Source of the DNA: a virus
Reading direction: 5' to 3' (one strand)
DNA: 40,995 nt
IMG/VR virus record: IMGVR_UViG_3300002835_000411
Span: 1-40,995 of that record
The notes beneath the pieces are model-generated. The model had not been told where the DNA came from. It worked only from the letters and a program-made list of their open reading frames with translations, and ran no database searches. Within the stretch, counting starts at the first letter, position 1, and every line of letters starts with the position of its first letter. Of this stretch, positions 26,601 to 32,973 are shown piece by piece. The position numbers and the translations under genes are program-made.

Positions 26601-27545
26601 GATGGTGCTACTAATTATAATAGTATTGGAGTTAAAAACTATAAGACAGAAGAAGATGGAGTTGATGCAACATATGAAACTATATTAAGTAAAAAATTTA
26701 AACTTTACCCAAATTTACTTAAAGCTCTTAAAGATGGTATTGCTGATAAAACAGCAGCTTATAATTTAGCTGTAGAATTACAGAAAAAAAATAAAGATTT
26801 ATGTATATGGAAAAGTGGTAAAGAGGGGTGTGCTGCTAGTTATGGTATACCTAGTAATAAATACGTTGCTGAGATATTAAGCTATAAAAAAATGTCTGGT
26901 GATAATATATGGAAACCAAAAGAAGGTTCAGATAAAAATGAAAAGTCAACACCAGCTAAATCAAAGAATAAACCTAAAACATTAGATTATATTGTTTATG
27001 GTGGTCTTGCCCCATATGGTGCTAAATGGATGGAAGAACAATGGATTGCAGCTGGATTACCAACAGACTCAGTTGTGTTTGAAGAATACAATGGTAGAAC
27101 TGTAGACGCTATACTAAAAACTTATCCAGGAAATAAAAAATGTCTTGGATGTAAGGGAATATTTGGGTTTTCAGCTGGTGGTCAACAAATTTGGGGTTAT
27201 GAATGTACTGCAAATTTTGAGTTTATTGGTTTAATAGACCCTTCAACAAGAGAAAAGGATATTAAAGGGGTGCTTAATTCGCAAGGGGATAATGAAGTGA
27301 GTCTGTTGTGTCATACTAAAATAATGTTTAATCCAACAAACTGGACGGGTAAATATAAATTTATTGGTAATAATTTATTGGAACTTAAAAAAGCAAAATA
27401 CGATAAAAAACGAAAATATGTAAATGAAGAGTACAGAAACAACTTAATTCCAGTTAATGATAAACACATAGACATACCATTAAAATTCTTTAAGAAATAT
27501 AAAGATTTAATAGAAAACGCTAAGAATATAGGTGATACTTGTTAA
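20700..27545 (+). CDS. Giant baseplate hub with peptidase, lysozyme-like and serine-hydrolase-like domains
   Basis: 2281 aa. Residues 1-1640 form the hub: SYAPLITINFVDVRGSSIF, FFQLPYPLFELEIKGFYG and, near 1600, MMYFQLDNIPMFHGAYMITS are typical of gp27/gpD-like hubs. A poly-Gly linker (about 1646-1653) precedes three enzyme-like modules. (1) M15 peptidase, about 1665-1850, with S1771-Y-H1773-G...D1780 and E1838...H1841 as zinc and catalytic residues. (2) A lysozyme-like domain, about 1910-2065, with FRQAEGGKATWNPLNTT (E1952) and NSIGVKNYKTEEDG. (3) An alpha/beta-hydrolase-like domain, about 2090-2281, with GFSAGG (S2158) and candidate D2180 and H2256. Peptide, glycan and perhaps ester-bond cleavage at the envelope is inferred. 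It is last in the 16111 operon. Confidence 0.85.
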   Translation: MSTKTNSIGCSSGRVKIVDPNDFNGFDSSDNVPVALEDLNISVALTSFKKGRTVLTKGDKIDDVKVYAQTSKTLKVNFIEGSDITGDGKRHLTTAYTDLITSNVDGVNEETLGITSIDIEFNSSYAPLITINFVDVRGSSIFQNEYRIKNSESKYTTFFQLPYPLFELEIKGFYGLPVKYCLHMYKFNSKFNSKTGNFEITANFVGYTYAMLSDMLLGYLKAVGETTLGKERYAVYNEGKADPVPTLNELATQISQINPGLSDVNKEEGGGYQEASESIDIIDDISGQMDTLGSNIDKDAANKTVFDFIVLKKDDINKDFQKSKIEEEYQKKVYNKDDEESLVLKFNEKSSSDKIVTANWVFKYDTSGDGNRVYKGLTLDKLNNATTTDLISYFGNYTTNDDTLNDLKDCLSKYHTSLSNNEVIDVIDMRLLKQILKYKKDNAINKQKSEKSALADSYKDAVKSKLGFEPTARPMIECFTAAIEVLSECIFLVAQATGSHTERTNELKKAFKLEGSGSKNSDVKGRFLSANDYLPWPAYQEYDVDKKAYVEKYLGASSAIENVSNIDELVFIDELHEGFKKSQQKQEENDANLNNETIDAWFAVNPMDLKDFSDQKPYTRFKPKTADEVNAVMLIRAITFLGYTNNFLALSEDEIKAMAKIEAEAIIRDIEDTEDKKIKRELTQKTVDTILQTQAIVNSRIRPVLKDVGGSYEYNYLYDQTDIRVIPVNKGFIDEGWGNPNDGFDKEPKKIVKVLRENKSDEGYIYLTNYSSASIKNKSFYKEDDGGVYLKIIKKEDITAGQLPSEIIGENIINYEALKKDEITNSSDAQAAGFNSLGSQYGIQEYVNMNFNNDNIPIENTFKYVFYKTTFIDSKNLGANISERWVGLAYTKESTYKIINGKDGSTSSDSSFVKNESEKIHTVNTEPANYINTSKDGTNLHEGVGKNRTFLASDNDNITYPYITVGKNDESKSLFGSYFYYDLYHSKIFDNKGKFVINCQKQARAMAFLHSLPFNVTGDNPFGSPAIINTFRYKGGVIHAPRLWCAYVGSVIWRNSTRLPVIEDGKIVGGGSGSKDPIYWGDYDCGLGIASTLLGAPCYKRSEYFPFSLGNNPQRDIEDNDVINRLPIQVKNEFIKVFLDFVTGNGPTDWPSLRTELEIYDTTNNNDQSAGFRALVKDLKDNDPTYNKIFSKNDVNGDIIKKNYYIFALNQSDGQIWLTLNDKCDATDKLIKALKEEVIILNNNYKIWSSDGGGDTERAIVKVEQSRLKTYLDQVVEVYKSNEDSFNKAKEDKRLDNTIFGTSNKDEIKLGLYRTCKNIYDKWLAGANNVEDLLFQCGSRSVVDGFLAKKYGNNRARLIDSFRFVSRAFSDIGDLLYIDPTPINEWIGNNTNMSSYEAITSILASNNFEFIPLPNFINFNDKENLESIFKPYNYSTDRVKNGTCGPSFVCVYAGQSSQHLDYYDNEYKDDGFDLRCDKGNIDPSIPEDFTSEVNADYEEPIGAFSVKYSQQNQNLFKDITLDQSEFTETDESLQIQDDIAQKGRENNKSYMGQNIYNVYAVRSYTAEIEMMGNAMIQPMMYFQLDNIPMFHGAYMITSVSHSIIPNSMKTKFKGVRIKYTKTPLVTAKEVYENLIENSDFSNSENGGGGGGGGKRASGTYEPIVATLIENGVENGYIDFGKTYGCVTTKKLTGGSKKYFNVTANPDYIIAEGAVAFDKMLNDFGDWMVKEGYKKNSAGYFGHIGSTYRSYASQAAIKAGKNGKIAAKAGKSYHGWGLAIDWGWNDKSGKQPFTIKSSGSSDDEFKFDKNPALKWLYDNSYKYGFINPSWARDGNSYQEVWHWEYHGTSAMCLVKASPNVVGGYKIPVPDDAKYDPIVKNPKKSDCSENVFDKNSCKGVKVKGDGTEEGGSIKGAVQTSDAETLSFFKKVLKKLGAPETEGNLLFLKAFRQAEGGKATWNPLNTTWKKDGATNYNSIGVKNYKTEEDGVDATYETILSKKFKLYPNLLKALKDGIADKTAAYNLAVELQKKNKDLCIWKSGKEGCAASYGIPSNKYVAEILSYKKMSGDNIWKPKEGSDKNEKSTPAKSKNKPKTLDYIVYGGLAPYGAKWMEEQWIAAGLPTDSVVFEEYNGRTVDAILKTYPGNKKCLGCKGIFGFSAGGQQIWGYECTANFEFIGLIDPSTREKDIKGVLNSQGDNEVSLLCHTKIMFNPTNWTGKYKFIGNNLLELKKAKYDKKRKYVNEEYRNNLIPVNDKHIDIPLKFFKKYKDLIENAKNIGDTC

Positions 27546-27563
27546 TATTCTGTCAAACTTTAT

Positions 27564-27594
27564 TTGTAATTAACTAAATTATTTTGTAATTTTG
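27564..27594 (+). promoter_or_regulatory. Candidate Bacteroidota-type promoter
   Basis: TTGTAA (27564-27569), 17-bp spacer, TAATTTTG (27587-27594), a full match to TAnnTTTG. TTTGTAA recurs three times in this short gap. The element ends 4 nt before the ATG at 27599, so a transcript would be leaderless or start just inside the gene. Confidence 0.5.
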
Positions 27595-27598
27595 TAAC

Positions 27599-28237
27599 AT
27601 GAAGATTGCAAATATAGTTACAAGTAATAAATTAGATATATCAGAACAATTTAACATTGTAGAATCCATGGATAATATTATCCATGGGTTGCCTACATTA
27701 ATTATAGGGTTTGACACTGTTAATAATCTTTATCCAGACTTTGATATTTTAGAAATTAAAGTTGAGGATAACATATATTGGACCTTTAAGAAAAATGAAA
27801 AAAGGGATAAGTATGATGAAGATTTAAATTGGTTCATCCAAAAAGTTTATGATGATTTAGCGAAAAACTGTTCTTATGTATTTGTTGATGTAATACAATA
27901 TAATAAAACTATATTAACAAAAATCATTCGTAAAATAAAATCTTTTAATAAAATAGTAACATACCACACATCTGACATGATGTACATTAATGGCGATAAT
28001 TTCATATTTGGAGTTGATTTGAAACTAATTAAATATGTCGGTTTAGACGAAAGTAAAATAATAAATAAAATTAAATGTCTAAGTAACGTTTTTTTGAGTG
28101 ATAACGAAATAATTATAGAATATAAGAAGTATGTGGAAGACCTAGGGTTGCCTAATAAATACATACCATACCTATACTCTATAACACATGACGAAAAAGA
28201 TATTACTAGCAGCATTTATATTCCCAGAGAGAGTTGA
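27599..28237 (+). CDS. Hypothetical protein (212 aa)
   Basis: Unknown function. It is a soluble, Ile/Lys/Asp-rich alpha/beta-type protein with LPTLIIGFDTVNNLYPDFDI near the N-terminus and CSYVFVDVIQYNKTILTKII mid-protein, alternating strands and helices but no Walker or catalytic signature. It is preceded by a good host-type promoter and lies after the late baseplate operon, so it may be an early gene. Because the promoter element nearly touches the ATG, the true start may be M24 (27668), which lies inside a 22-bp palindrome. Its 3' end overlaps the next gene by 50 nt. Confidence 0.6.
   Translation: MKIANIVTSNKLDISEQFNIVESMDNIIHGLPTLIIGFDTVNNLYPDFDILEIKVEDNIYWTFKKNEKRDKYDEDLNWFIQKVYDDLAKNCSYVFVDVIQYNKTILTKIIRKIKSFNKIVTYHTSDMMYINGDNFIFGVDLKLIKYVGLDESKIINKIKCLSNVFLSDNEIIIEYKKYVEDLGLPNKYIPYLYSITHDEKDITSSIYIPRES
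27666..27687. repeat. Perfect 22-bp palindrome within the 5' coding region
   Basis: CCATGGATAAT followed by its exact reverse complement ATTATCCATGG. It contains an in-frame ATG (27668). Flanking A-T and T-G pairs extend the possible RNA stem. It may be an operator or a translation-controlling hairpin, or an accident of coding. Confidence 0.6.
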
Positions 28238-28589
28238 ATGGTTTTTAAGTTATTTGAAAAATAAATTTAACATTGACAAAAAGTTTGTCTTTTGCTTTAA
28301 GAACTTAGATGATGAATCTAAAGTTATTGTTACGTTTAAGATAACCCTAACTGATGATAAACCATTAGATTTAAAAAACTTATTTCCAAGTGCGTTACCA
28401 ATACATAAAAAAGGTAGTACTATCTATACAATAAATGCTTTAAACAAATTAATCGAAGAAACAAACCCTAATTCTATTGGCAACATAGACTATAAATCTA
28501 TTAAAATAAACTGGGACGACTACAAAGATAAATTCATCTTAACAAATAATAATAAATTAACGTTTTTAAACATAACACGTATTTTTTAG
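28188..28589 (+). CDS. Hypothetical protein (133 aa)
   Basis: Unknown function. It begins MTKKILLAAFIFPERVEWFL, so there is a short hydrophobic N-terminal patch, but no clear signal peptide or full membrane helix. The rest is Lys/Asn/Ile-rich, mixed alpha/beta, with KVIVTFKITLTDDKPLDLKN. The first 50 nt overlap the end of the preceding gene in another frame; no later methionine codon would avoid this. Coupled translation is likely. Confidence 0.55.
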   Translation: MTKKILLAAFIFPERVEWFLSYLKNKFNIDKKFVFCFKNLDDESKVIVTFKITLTDDKPLDLKNLFPSALPIHKKGSTIYTINALNKLIEETNPNSIGNIDYKSIKINWDDYKDKFILTNNNKLTFLNITRIF

Positions 28590-28599
28590 TTTTATTTGA

Positions 28600-28607
28600 T
28601 ATTTATA
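28600..28607 (+). promoter_or_regulatory. Candidate late promoter element TATTTATA
   Basis: TATTTATA followed by ATATAATAA, 32 nt before the ATG at 28640 and 10 nt after the preceding stop. No clear terminator precedes it. Confidence 0.4.
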
Positions 28608-28639
28608 ATATATAATAACAATTGATTAAATAATTGTGT

Positions 28640-28831
28640 ATGGAAACAAATAATAAACAAAACGATAATGAAAAAAATTTAAATACATCATTAGATGCTT
28701 ATTTAAATCAAGGAAACGACCCAAATATGGACTGTAGTTCTGGTGTATGCGTAATCAAAGGAGATAAAAGTTTAGTTGAACGTATCAACAAAAAAATAAT
28801 AACAGAAGACGGCAGACAATTATTATTCTAA
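28640..28831 (+). CDS. Small conserved-type hypothetical protein (63 aa)
   Basis: I use the ATG at 28640 rather than the TTG at 28634. The hydrophilic, Asn/Lys-rich N-terminus is followed by MDCSSGVCVIKGDKSLVERI and KKIITEDGRQLLF. The Cys-x4-Cys segment and the ITEDGRQLL ending look conserved rather than random. It may be a small structural or DNA-associated protein, but function is unknown. The following gene starts 4 nt after its stop, so the two are probably one unit. Confidence 0.65.
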   Translation: METNNKQNDNEKNLNTSLDAYLNQGNDPNMDCSSGVCVIKGDKSLVERINKKIITEDGRQLLF

Positions 28832-28835
28832 TAAG

Positions 28836-29585
28836 ATGATGAAGAAAAAAAATAAATTAAACCCAGAGTTATTAAAAGAAGAACTTAAAAAATTCAGATT
28901 ATTATCTGAATATTCTTTTTATATGGGTGAAGACGAAAAAGTATATGGTTCAGAATTAGATAAACCTATCATTTTAGGTGATGAATCTTACGTAAGTGAA
29001 GCTGATGAAGACCTAGAAACTGATATCCCAGTTGATGATACTGATGTACCTACTGAAGACCCACAAGCTCCACCAGTTGACGATACAGAAGTTCCACCAG
29101 TTGATGATACAGAGATGCCTCCAGTTGATGACGCAGAAATGCCTCCAGTTGAAGATTCAGAGATACCACCAGTTGAAGAACCAGCACCAGCTGGTGATGA
29201 AGTTGAAATTGATGTAACATCTATTGTAAAAGGAACTGAAGAAGCTAAAGCCGCAGCAGAAGCAGCTAACTCTAACGCTGAAACATTATTAAAGAAATTA
29301 GATGATTTAGAATCTAGAATTTCAAACATGGATGCATTGGGTAATAAAATTAGCGAATTAGAATTAGAGTTCAAAAAAAGAAATCCAACTCCAGTTGAAA
29401 GACAACAATTAATTTCTTTAAAAGGGTTTCCTTTCAATATACCTATAAGTGAATATTGGGAAGATAAAGACGAACAAGATGAAAAAGAAAAAGAATACGT
29501 TTTAACACAAAAAGATGTTGATGAATTCAGTGATGAAGACATCAAAAATAGTTTTAACGACTACGATGAAGAAGATATTAAATAA
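28836..29585 (+). CDS. Acidic, proline-repeat protein (249 aa)
   Basis: Unknown function. Three parts are visible: a basic helical N-terminus (residues 1-40: KLNPELLKEELKKFRLLSEY), an acidic Pro-rich repeat region (about 60-120) with 8-residue units PPVDDTE(V/M/I), and a helical C-terminal half with AEAANSNAETLLKKLDDLES plus the compact segment ISLKGFPFNIPISEYWEDKD and an acidic end. This architecture suits an elongated virion or assembly protein. The conserved-looking C-terminal NPTPVERQQLISLKGFPFNI suggests a specific partner. A scaffold role is possible but not shown. A terminator follows 3 nt after the stop codon. Confidence 0.65.
   Translation: MMKKKNKLNPELLKEELKKFRLLSEYSFYMGEDEKVYGSELDKPIILGDESYVSEADEDLETDIPVDDTDVPTEDPQAPPVDDTEVPPVDDTEMPPVDDAEMPPVEDSEIPPVEEPAPAGDEVEIDVTSIVKGTEEAKAAAEAANSNAETLLKKLDDLESRISNMDALGNKISELELEFKKRNPTPVERQQLISLKGFPFNIPISEYWEDKDEQDEKEKEYVLTQKDVDEFSDEDIKNSFNDYDEEDIK
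29070..29183 (+). repeat. 24-bp tandem repeat encoding acidic proline-rich units
   Basis: Four full units at 29070, 29094, 29118 and 29142 plus a partial one at 29166. Each codes PPV(D/E)D(T/A/S)E(V/M/I). Synonymous differences show the repeat is not very recent. Confidence 0.85.
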
Positions 29586-29588
29586 ATT

Positions 29589-29617
29589 AAATCCTCTTAA
29601 CTGAGGATTTTTTTTTA
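29589..29617 (+). terminator. Rho-independent terminator
   Basis: Stem AAATCCTC / GAGGATTT with a TTAACT loop and a long T run. It separates the acidic protein from the gp32-like gene. Confidence 0.88.
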
Positions 29618-29634
29618 TTTTGTTTTAAAAAAAT

Positions 29635-29722
29635 TTGCATTTAGTTAATTAGTGTAGTATATTAGAAACAATAAAATTTATGTTTCAGATACTTGACTTT
29701 TTCAAATTTTGAAGTATATTTA
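29635..29722 (+). promoter_or_regulatory. Tandem candidate promoters for the gp32-like gene
   Basis: Main site: TTGACT (29693-29698), 16-bp spacer, TATATTTA (29715-29722), fitting TTG-N19-TAnnTTT(A). It shares CTTGACTTT with the site at 15391. A weaker upstream site, TTGCAT (29635-29640), 17-bp spacer, TATATTAG (29658-29665), may be a second start. A leader of about 50 nt then precedes the ATG. Confidence 0.5.
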
Positions 29723-29779
29723 ATTTAGATTTTAAAAGTAAAATAAATAAGTAATAACAGTAAAAAAAAAAGAGTAAAA

Positions 29780-30706
29780 ATGAGTAATCAAAAAGACACG
29801 CTATCAGAAATGTTAGCACAGTACGAAAAGAACAATTCGCCTAAGTTCGAAAAAAAGGCTGAAAAGGTTTACGACCTTAAAAATTATTTCAACACTTACA
29901 TCAAAGAAGGTGTAAAAAGTGCAGTTAAAGAAATCAGAATTTTACCTACACAAGATGGTTCTTCTCCATTCGTAGAAGTACATGGTCACAAAGTCTTAAT
30001 TGACGGTGAGTACAAAACTTTTGCATGTTTAAAACATGAGAAAAACGAACCATGTCCATTTTGCGAAGCTTACGATGCGTTAAGAGCAACTGGTAAAGAA
30101 TCTGACAAAGAATTAGCTAAAAAATACAAAGCACGTCAAATGTATGTTGTTAAAGTAATTGACAGAGAACGTGAAGACGAAGGAGTTAAGTTCTGGAGAT
30201 TTAATCATGATTATCGTAAAGAGGGTGTTTATGATAAAATTCATGGAGTTTTAACAGCGTTAAAAACTAACCGTAATTTTACAGACCCAGAAAATGGTAG
30301 AGATTTAGCTATTACAATTAATAGAAATCAAAACAACATTCCAGTAGTATCAGCAATCGTTTCAATGGATGCAACACCATTACACACTGATAATGAAATC
30401 AAAGAAGAATGGTTATCTGACTCAAGAACTTGGGAAGATGTATATTCAGTAAAATCTTATGAATATTTAGAAATCATTGTTAAAGGTGGTATTCCAGTAT
30501 GGGATAAAGATGAGAAAAAATTTGTTGACAAAGAAACTTTGAAAAACAATGCATCCTCTGAAGATTCAAAAATGGAACAAGAATTAACAATGGGAGTTGA
30601 AAATGTAAAAGCTAATATCCAAAGTGCTTCTACAACTAAAGCTGAACCAGTTGTTAATGAAACTGCTGCAACATCTGAAGAAGATGATTATGATTTACCT
30701 TTCTAA
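29780..30706 (+). CDS. Single-stranded DNA-binding protein (T4 gp32-like)
   Basis: Coats single-stranded DNA during replication, recombination and repair. At 308 aa it is close to T4 gp32 (301 aa). The N-terminal region is basic and helical (KFEKKAEKVYDLKNYF). A zinc-binding core is visible with C83, H86, C92 and C95 (FACLKHEKNEPCPFCEAY); H68/H70 are also close. Aromatic residues for DNA stacking follow (VKFWRFNHDY). The C-terminus is acidic and ends EEDDYDLPF, resembling the protein-docking tail of bacterial SSB. It starts the replication block behind tandem sigma-type promoters and ends at a TTCG-loop terminator, consistent with high early or middle expression. Confidence 0.9.
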   Translation: MSNQKDTLSEMLAQYEKNNSPKFEKKAEKVYDLKNYFNTYIKEGVKSAVKEIRILPTQDGSSPFVEVHGHKVLIDGEYKTFACLKHEKNEPCPFCEAYDALRATGKESDKELAKKYKARQMYVVKVIDREREDEGVKFWRFNHDYRKEGVYDKIHGVLTALKTNRNFTDPENGRDLAITINRNQNNIPVVSAIVSMDATPLHTDNEIKEEWLSDSRTWEDVYSVKSYEYLEIIVKGGIPVWDKDEKKFVDKETLKNNASSEDSKMEQELTMGVENVKANIQSASTTKAEPVVNETAATSEEDDYDLPF

Positions 30707-30721
30707 GGTAAACAAAGAATT

Positions 30722-30748
30722 AAAAAGAGGTTTTCGAACCTCTTTTTT
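30722..30748 (+). terminator. Rho-independent terminator with TTCG loop
   Basis: An 11-bp stem AAAAAGAGGTT / AACCTCTTTTT closed by a TTCG tetraloop, then T residues, after the gp32-like gene. Confidence 0.88.
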
Positions 30749-30783
30749 GTTCTAAAATAATAAAGTATTAAAAATTAAAAGTA

Positions 30784-31881
30784 ATGGCTAAAAAACCTAC
30801 AAAAAGTCCTATAGAAAAAAAAGAATTTGATTTAAGTGCATTTAAAAAATCACAAGGATTAGATTTTCAAATAAGAGAAAAAGAATTGGCATGGATTCCA
30901 TTGTCTGAAGCTTTTCATGATGCTGTTAAGGTACCTGGGATTCCAATCGGTTATTTTACTAGTTTTAGAGGTTATTCAAATACTGGTAAATCAACTGCTA
31001 TATATGAAGCTATCGCTGGTTGTCAAAAATTAGGTATTTTACCTATTATTTATGAAACTGAAGGTAACTGGAACTGGACACACGCTAAAAACATTGGTGT
31101 TGAATTTGAAGAAACAGTTGATGAAGAAACTGGTGAAGTAAATTATGTTGGTGACTTCATATTTTTACAAGGACCAGACTTATTAAGAATGTATTCTACT
31201 TACGACCACCAACATAGTAAAATGATGACTAAACCATTAAGGTATGAACCAGTGGTTGAAGACATTTCATTTCACATGAATACTATGATGGATGCACAAC
31301 AAGAAGGTACACTACCTAGAAACGTAGCTTTCTTTTGGGATTCAGTTGGTTCAATTAACTGTTTCAAAGGTGCGACATCTAAAACTACTAACAACCAATG
31401 GACAGCTGGTGCATTAGCGACATGTTTCAAATCGTTAATAAACTATAGAATTCCAGCTTCTAGACGTGAAGATTCAACCTACACAGCAAGTTTTGCTGTT
31501 GTGCAGCAAATTTGGTTAGATAACGAAAATAAAGTTATTAAACACAAAGGTGGTGAAGCGTTTTTCTACTCACCTAGAATGATATTCCATTTTGGTGGTA
31601 TCTTAACTCACTCAACAGATAAATTAAAAGCAGTAAACAAAGGTAGTGAATATCAGTTTGGTGTTGTAACTAGAATCAGATGTGAGAAAAACCAAGTTAA
31701 TGGTGTGGAACAAAAAGGAACTATTGCGTCAACACCACACGGTTATTGGAACCCAAATAAAATTGATGAATACAAAAAAGAATACAAAGATTTCTTGGGT
31801 AGTCATTTAGATATGGGTTATGGTGATTTTGAAATCCAAACCGAAGAGATAGGGTTGAGCAGAGAAGATATGTCTGCTTAA
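30784..31881 (+). CDS. uvsX: RecA-type recombinase (T4 UvsX-like)
   Basis: Forms ATP-driven filaments on single-stranded DNA for strand exchange and recombination-dependent replication. Walker A is GYSNTGKST (residues 63-71, K69). The following IIYETEGNWNW holds the expected catalytic Glu (E91/E93). NVAFFWDSVGSI supplies the Walker B strand and Asp, and a basic/aromatic DNA-binding loop region follows (KGATSKTTNNQW). At 365 aa it is close to T4 UvsX (391 aa). It follows gp32, its usual functional partner, but no promoter was clear in the 35-nt gap after the terminator, so some readthrough is likely. Confidence 0.9.
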   Translation: MAKKPTKSPIEKKEFDLSAFKKSQGLDFQIREKELAWIPLSEAFHDAVKVPGIPIGYFTSFRGYSNTGKSTAIYEAIAGCQKLGILPIIYETEGNWNWTHAKNIGVEFEETVDEETGEVNYVGDFIFLQGPDLLRMYSTYDHQHSKMMTKPLRYEPVVEDISFHMNTMMDAQQEGTLPRNVAFFWDSVGSINCFKGATSKTTNNQWTAGALATCFKSLINYRIPASRREDSTYTASFAVVQQIWLDNENKVIKHKGGEAFFYSPRMIFHFGGILTHSTDKLKAVNKGSEYQFGVVTRIRCEKNQVNGVEQKGTIASTPHGYWNPNKIDEYKKEYKDFLGSHLDMGYGDFEIQTEEIGLSREDMSA

Positions 31882-31910
31882 TCAATTGTTTAACAATTAA
31901 AATTTATGCT

Positions 31911-32963
31911 GTGAATAAAAGACCACCAAGAAATGGTGAAGCGTTAAAAAAAATAAAAAATACATTATTGGTAGATGGCAATGCTCTTTTCAAAAGAGCA
32001 TTTGCTGGTGCCAAAGATGAATACAACGACAAAGGAGAATTTGTTGGAGCTTTATACCAGTTTATCACACTAGTTAGAAAAATGCTAGTGGAAGATTTAT
32101 ACCATCAAGTCTATATATTTTGGGATGGTAAATTAAGCGGCTTAGAAAGGTTTAAAATATACGAGCCATACAAGAGTAACAGAAACAAAGATTTCGTTAA
32201 TCTAACAGAGTCTATTGACGAAGAACAAGCAATACAATTACAAAAAATCTGGTCTTACTTAAATGAATTTTATGTGAGGCAATTTAACTATGACTATATT
32301 GAAGGTGATGACCTAATAGCATATTATTGTCTTAATAAAGAACCAAATGAAAAAATCACTATTTGTACGAACGATACAGATATGGCTCAACTAATCAACG
32401 AAGATATTAAAATTTATTTTCTACATATTAAGAATTATGTTGATATTAACAACTTTTCTTCGTACTTTAGTTATCATGTCGAAAATGCTGCCCTAATAAA
32501 AACAATGATTGGCGACACATCAGATGTGATAAAAGGGATTAAAGGGTTAGGGTTAAAAACATTGCTGCAACACTTCCCACAGTTAAAAGAAGGAGTATTA
32601 ACTTTAAATGAAATAATAGATGAAGCAAAAAAATTGCAAGAACAAAGATTAACAGAAAAAAAGAAACCTTTAACGGTTCTAAACAACATCATTAACGGAG
32701 TTACTGATGGTGTACAAGGCGAAAAGATTTATGAGATTAACAATAGACTTGTAAATTTAAAGTATCCAATGATTTCAGAAAATGCAATAATTGAGTTAGA
32801 AAGATTAAAAAACGGTACTTTGGATGGTACTGGTAGAAACATAAAGAAAATAGCACAATACATGCATGAAGACGGAATTGACAAGATAATAGGTGAAGTA
32901 AGAAATGAAGATTACTTAGTACCTTTTAAAAAATTAATAGAAAGAGAAAAAAACTTAATTTAA
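31911..32963 (+). CDS. 5'-3' exonuclease / RNase H, FEN family (T4 Rnh-like)
   Basis: Removes RNA primers and 5' flaps during lagging-strand synthesis. Metal-binding acidic residues appear in the expected order: LLVDGNALF (D22), YIFWDGK (D72), YIEGDDLIAYY (E131, D133, D134), CTNDTDMAQL (D155, D157) and MIGDTSDVIKGIKGLGLKTL (D202, D205), the last leading into the helix-3-turn-helix that grips DNA. At 350 aa it is slightly longer than T4 Rnh (305 aa). The start is a GTG at 31911; a nearby ATG at 31906 is out of frame. It lies between uvsX and the helicase gene. Confidence 0.88.
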   Translation: MNKRPPRNGEALKKIKNTLLVDGNALFKRAFAGAKDEYNDKGEFVGALYQFITLVRKMLVEDLYHQVYIFWDGKLSGLERFKIYEPYKSNRNKDFVNLTESIDEEQAIQLQKIWSYLNEFYVRQFNYDYIEGDDLIAYYCLNKEPNEKITICTNDTDMAQLINEDIKIYFLHIKNYVDINNFSSYFSYHVENAALIKTMIGDTSDVIKGIKGLGLKTLLQHFPQLKEGVLTLNEIIDEAKKLQEQRLTEKKKPLTVLNNIINGVTDGVQGEKIYEINNRLVNLKYPMISENAIIELERLKNGTLDGTGRNIKKIAQYMHEDGIDKIIGEVRNEDYLVPFKKLIEREKNLI

Positions 32964-32973
32964 AATAGAATAT

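Noticed and set aside
28634-28639. TTG start for the 63-aa gene
   Set aside because: An ATG lies two codons downstream, and ATG is the usual start in this window.
28988-29545. 185-codon antisense frame over the acidic repeat gene
   Set aside because: Its Ser/Thr/Gly repeats mirror the 24-bp repeat of the plus-strand gene, it has no spaced gene neighbours and the plus frame is better supported.
30753-30783. Separate sigma-type promoter for uvsX
   Set aside because: The gap contains TTG and TATTAAAA-like words, but their spacing (about 13 bp) does not fit the pattern of the other candidates.
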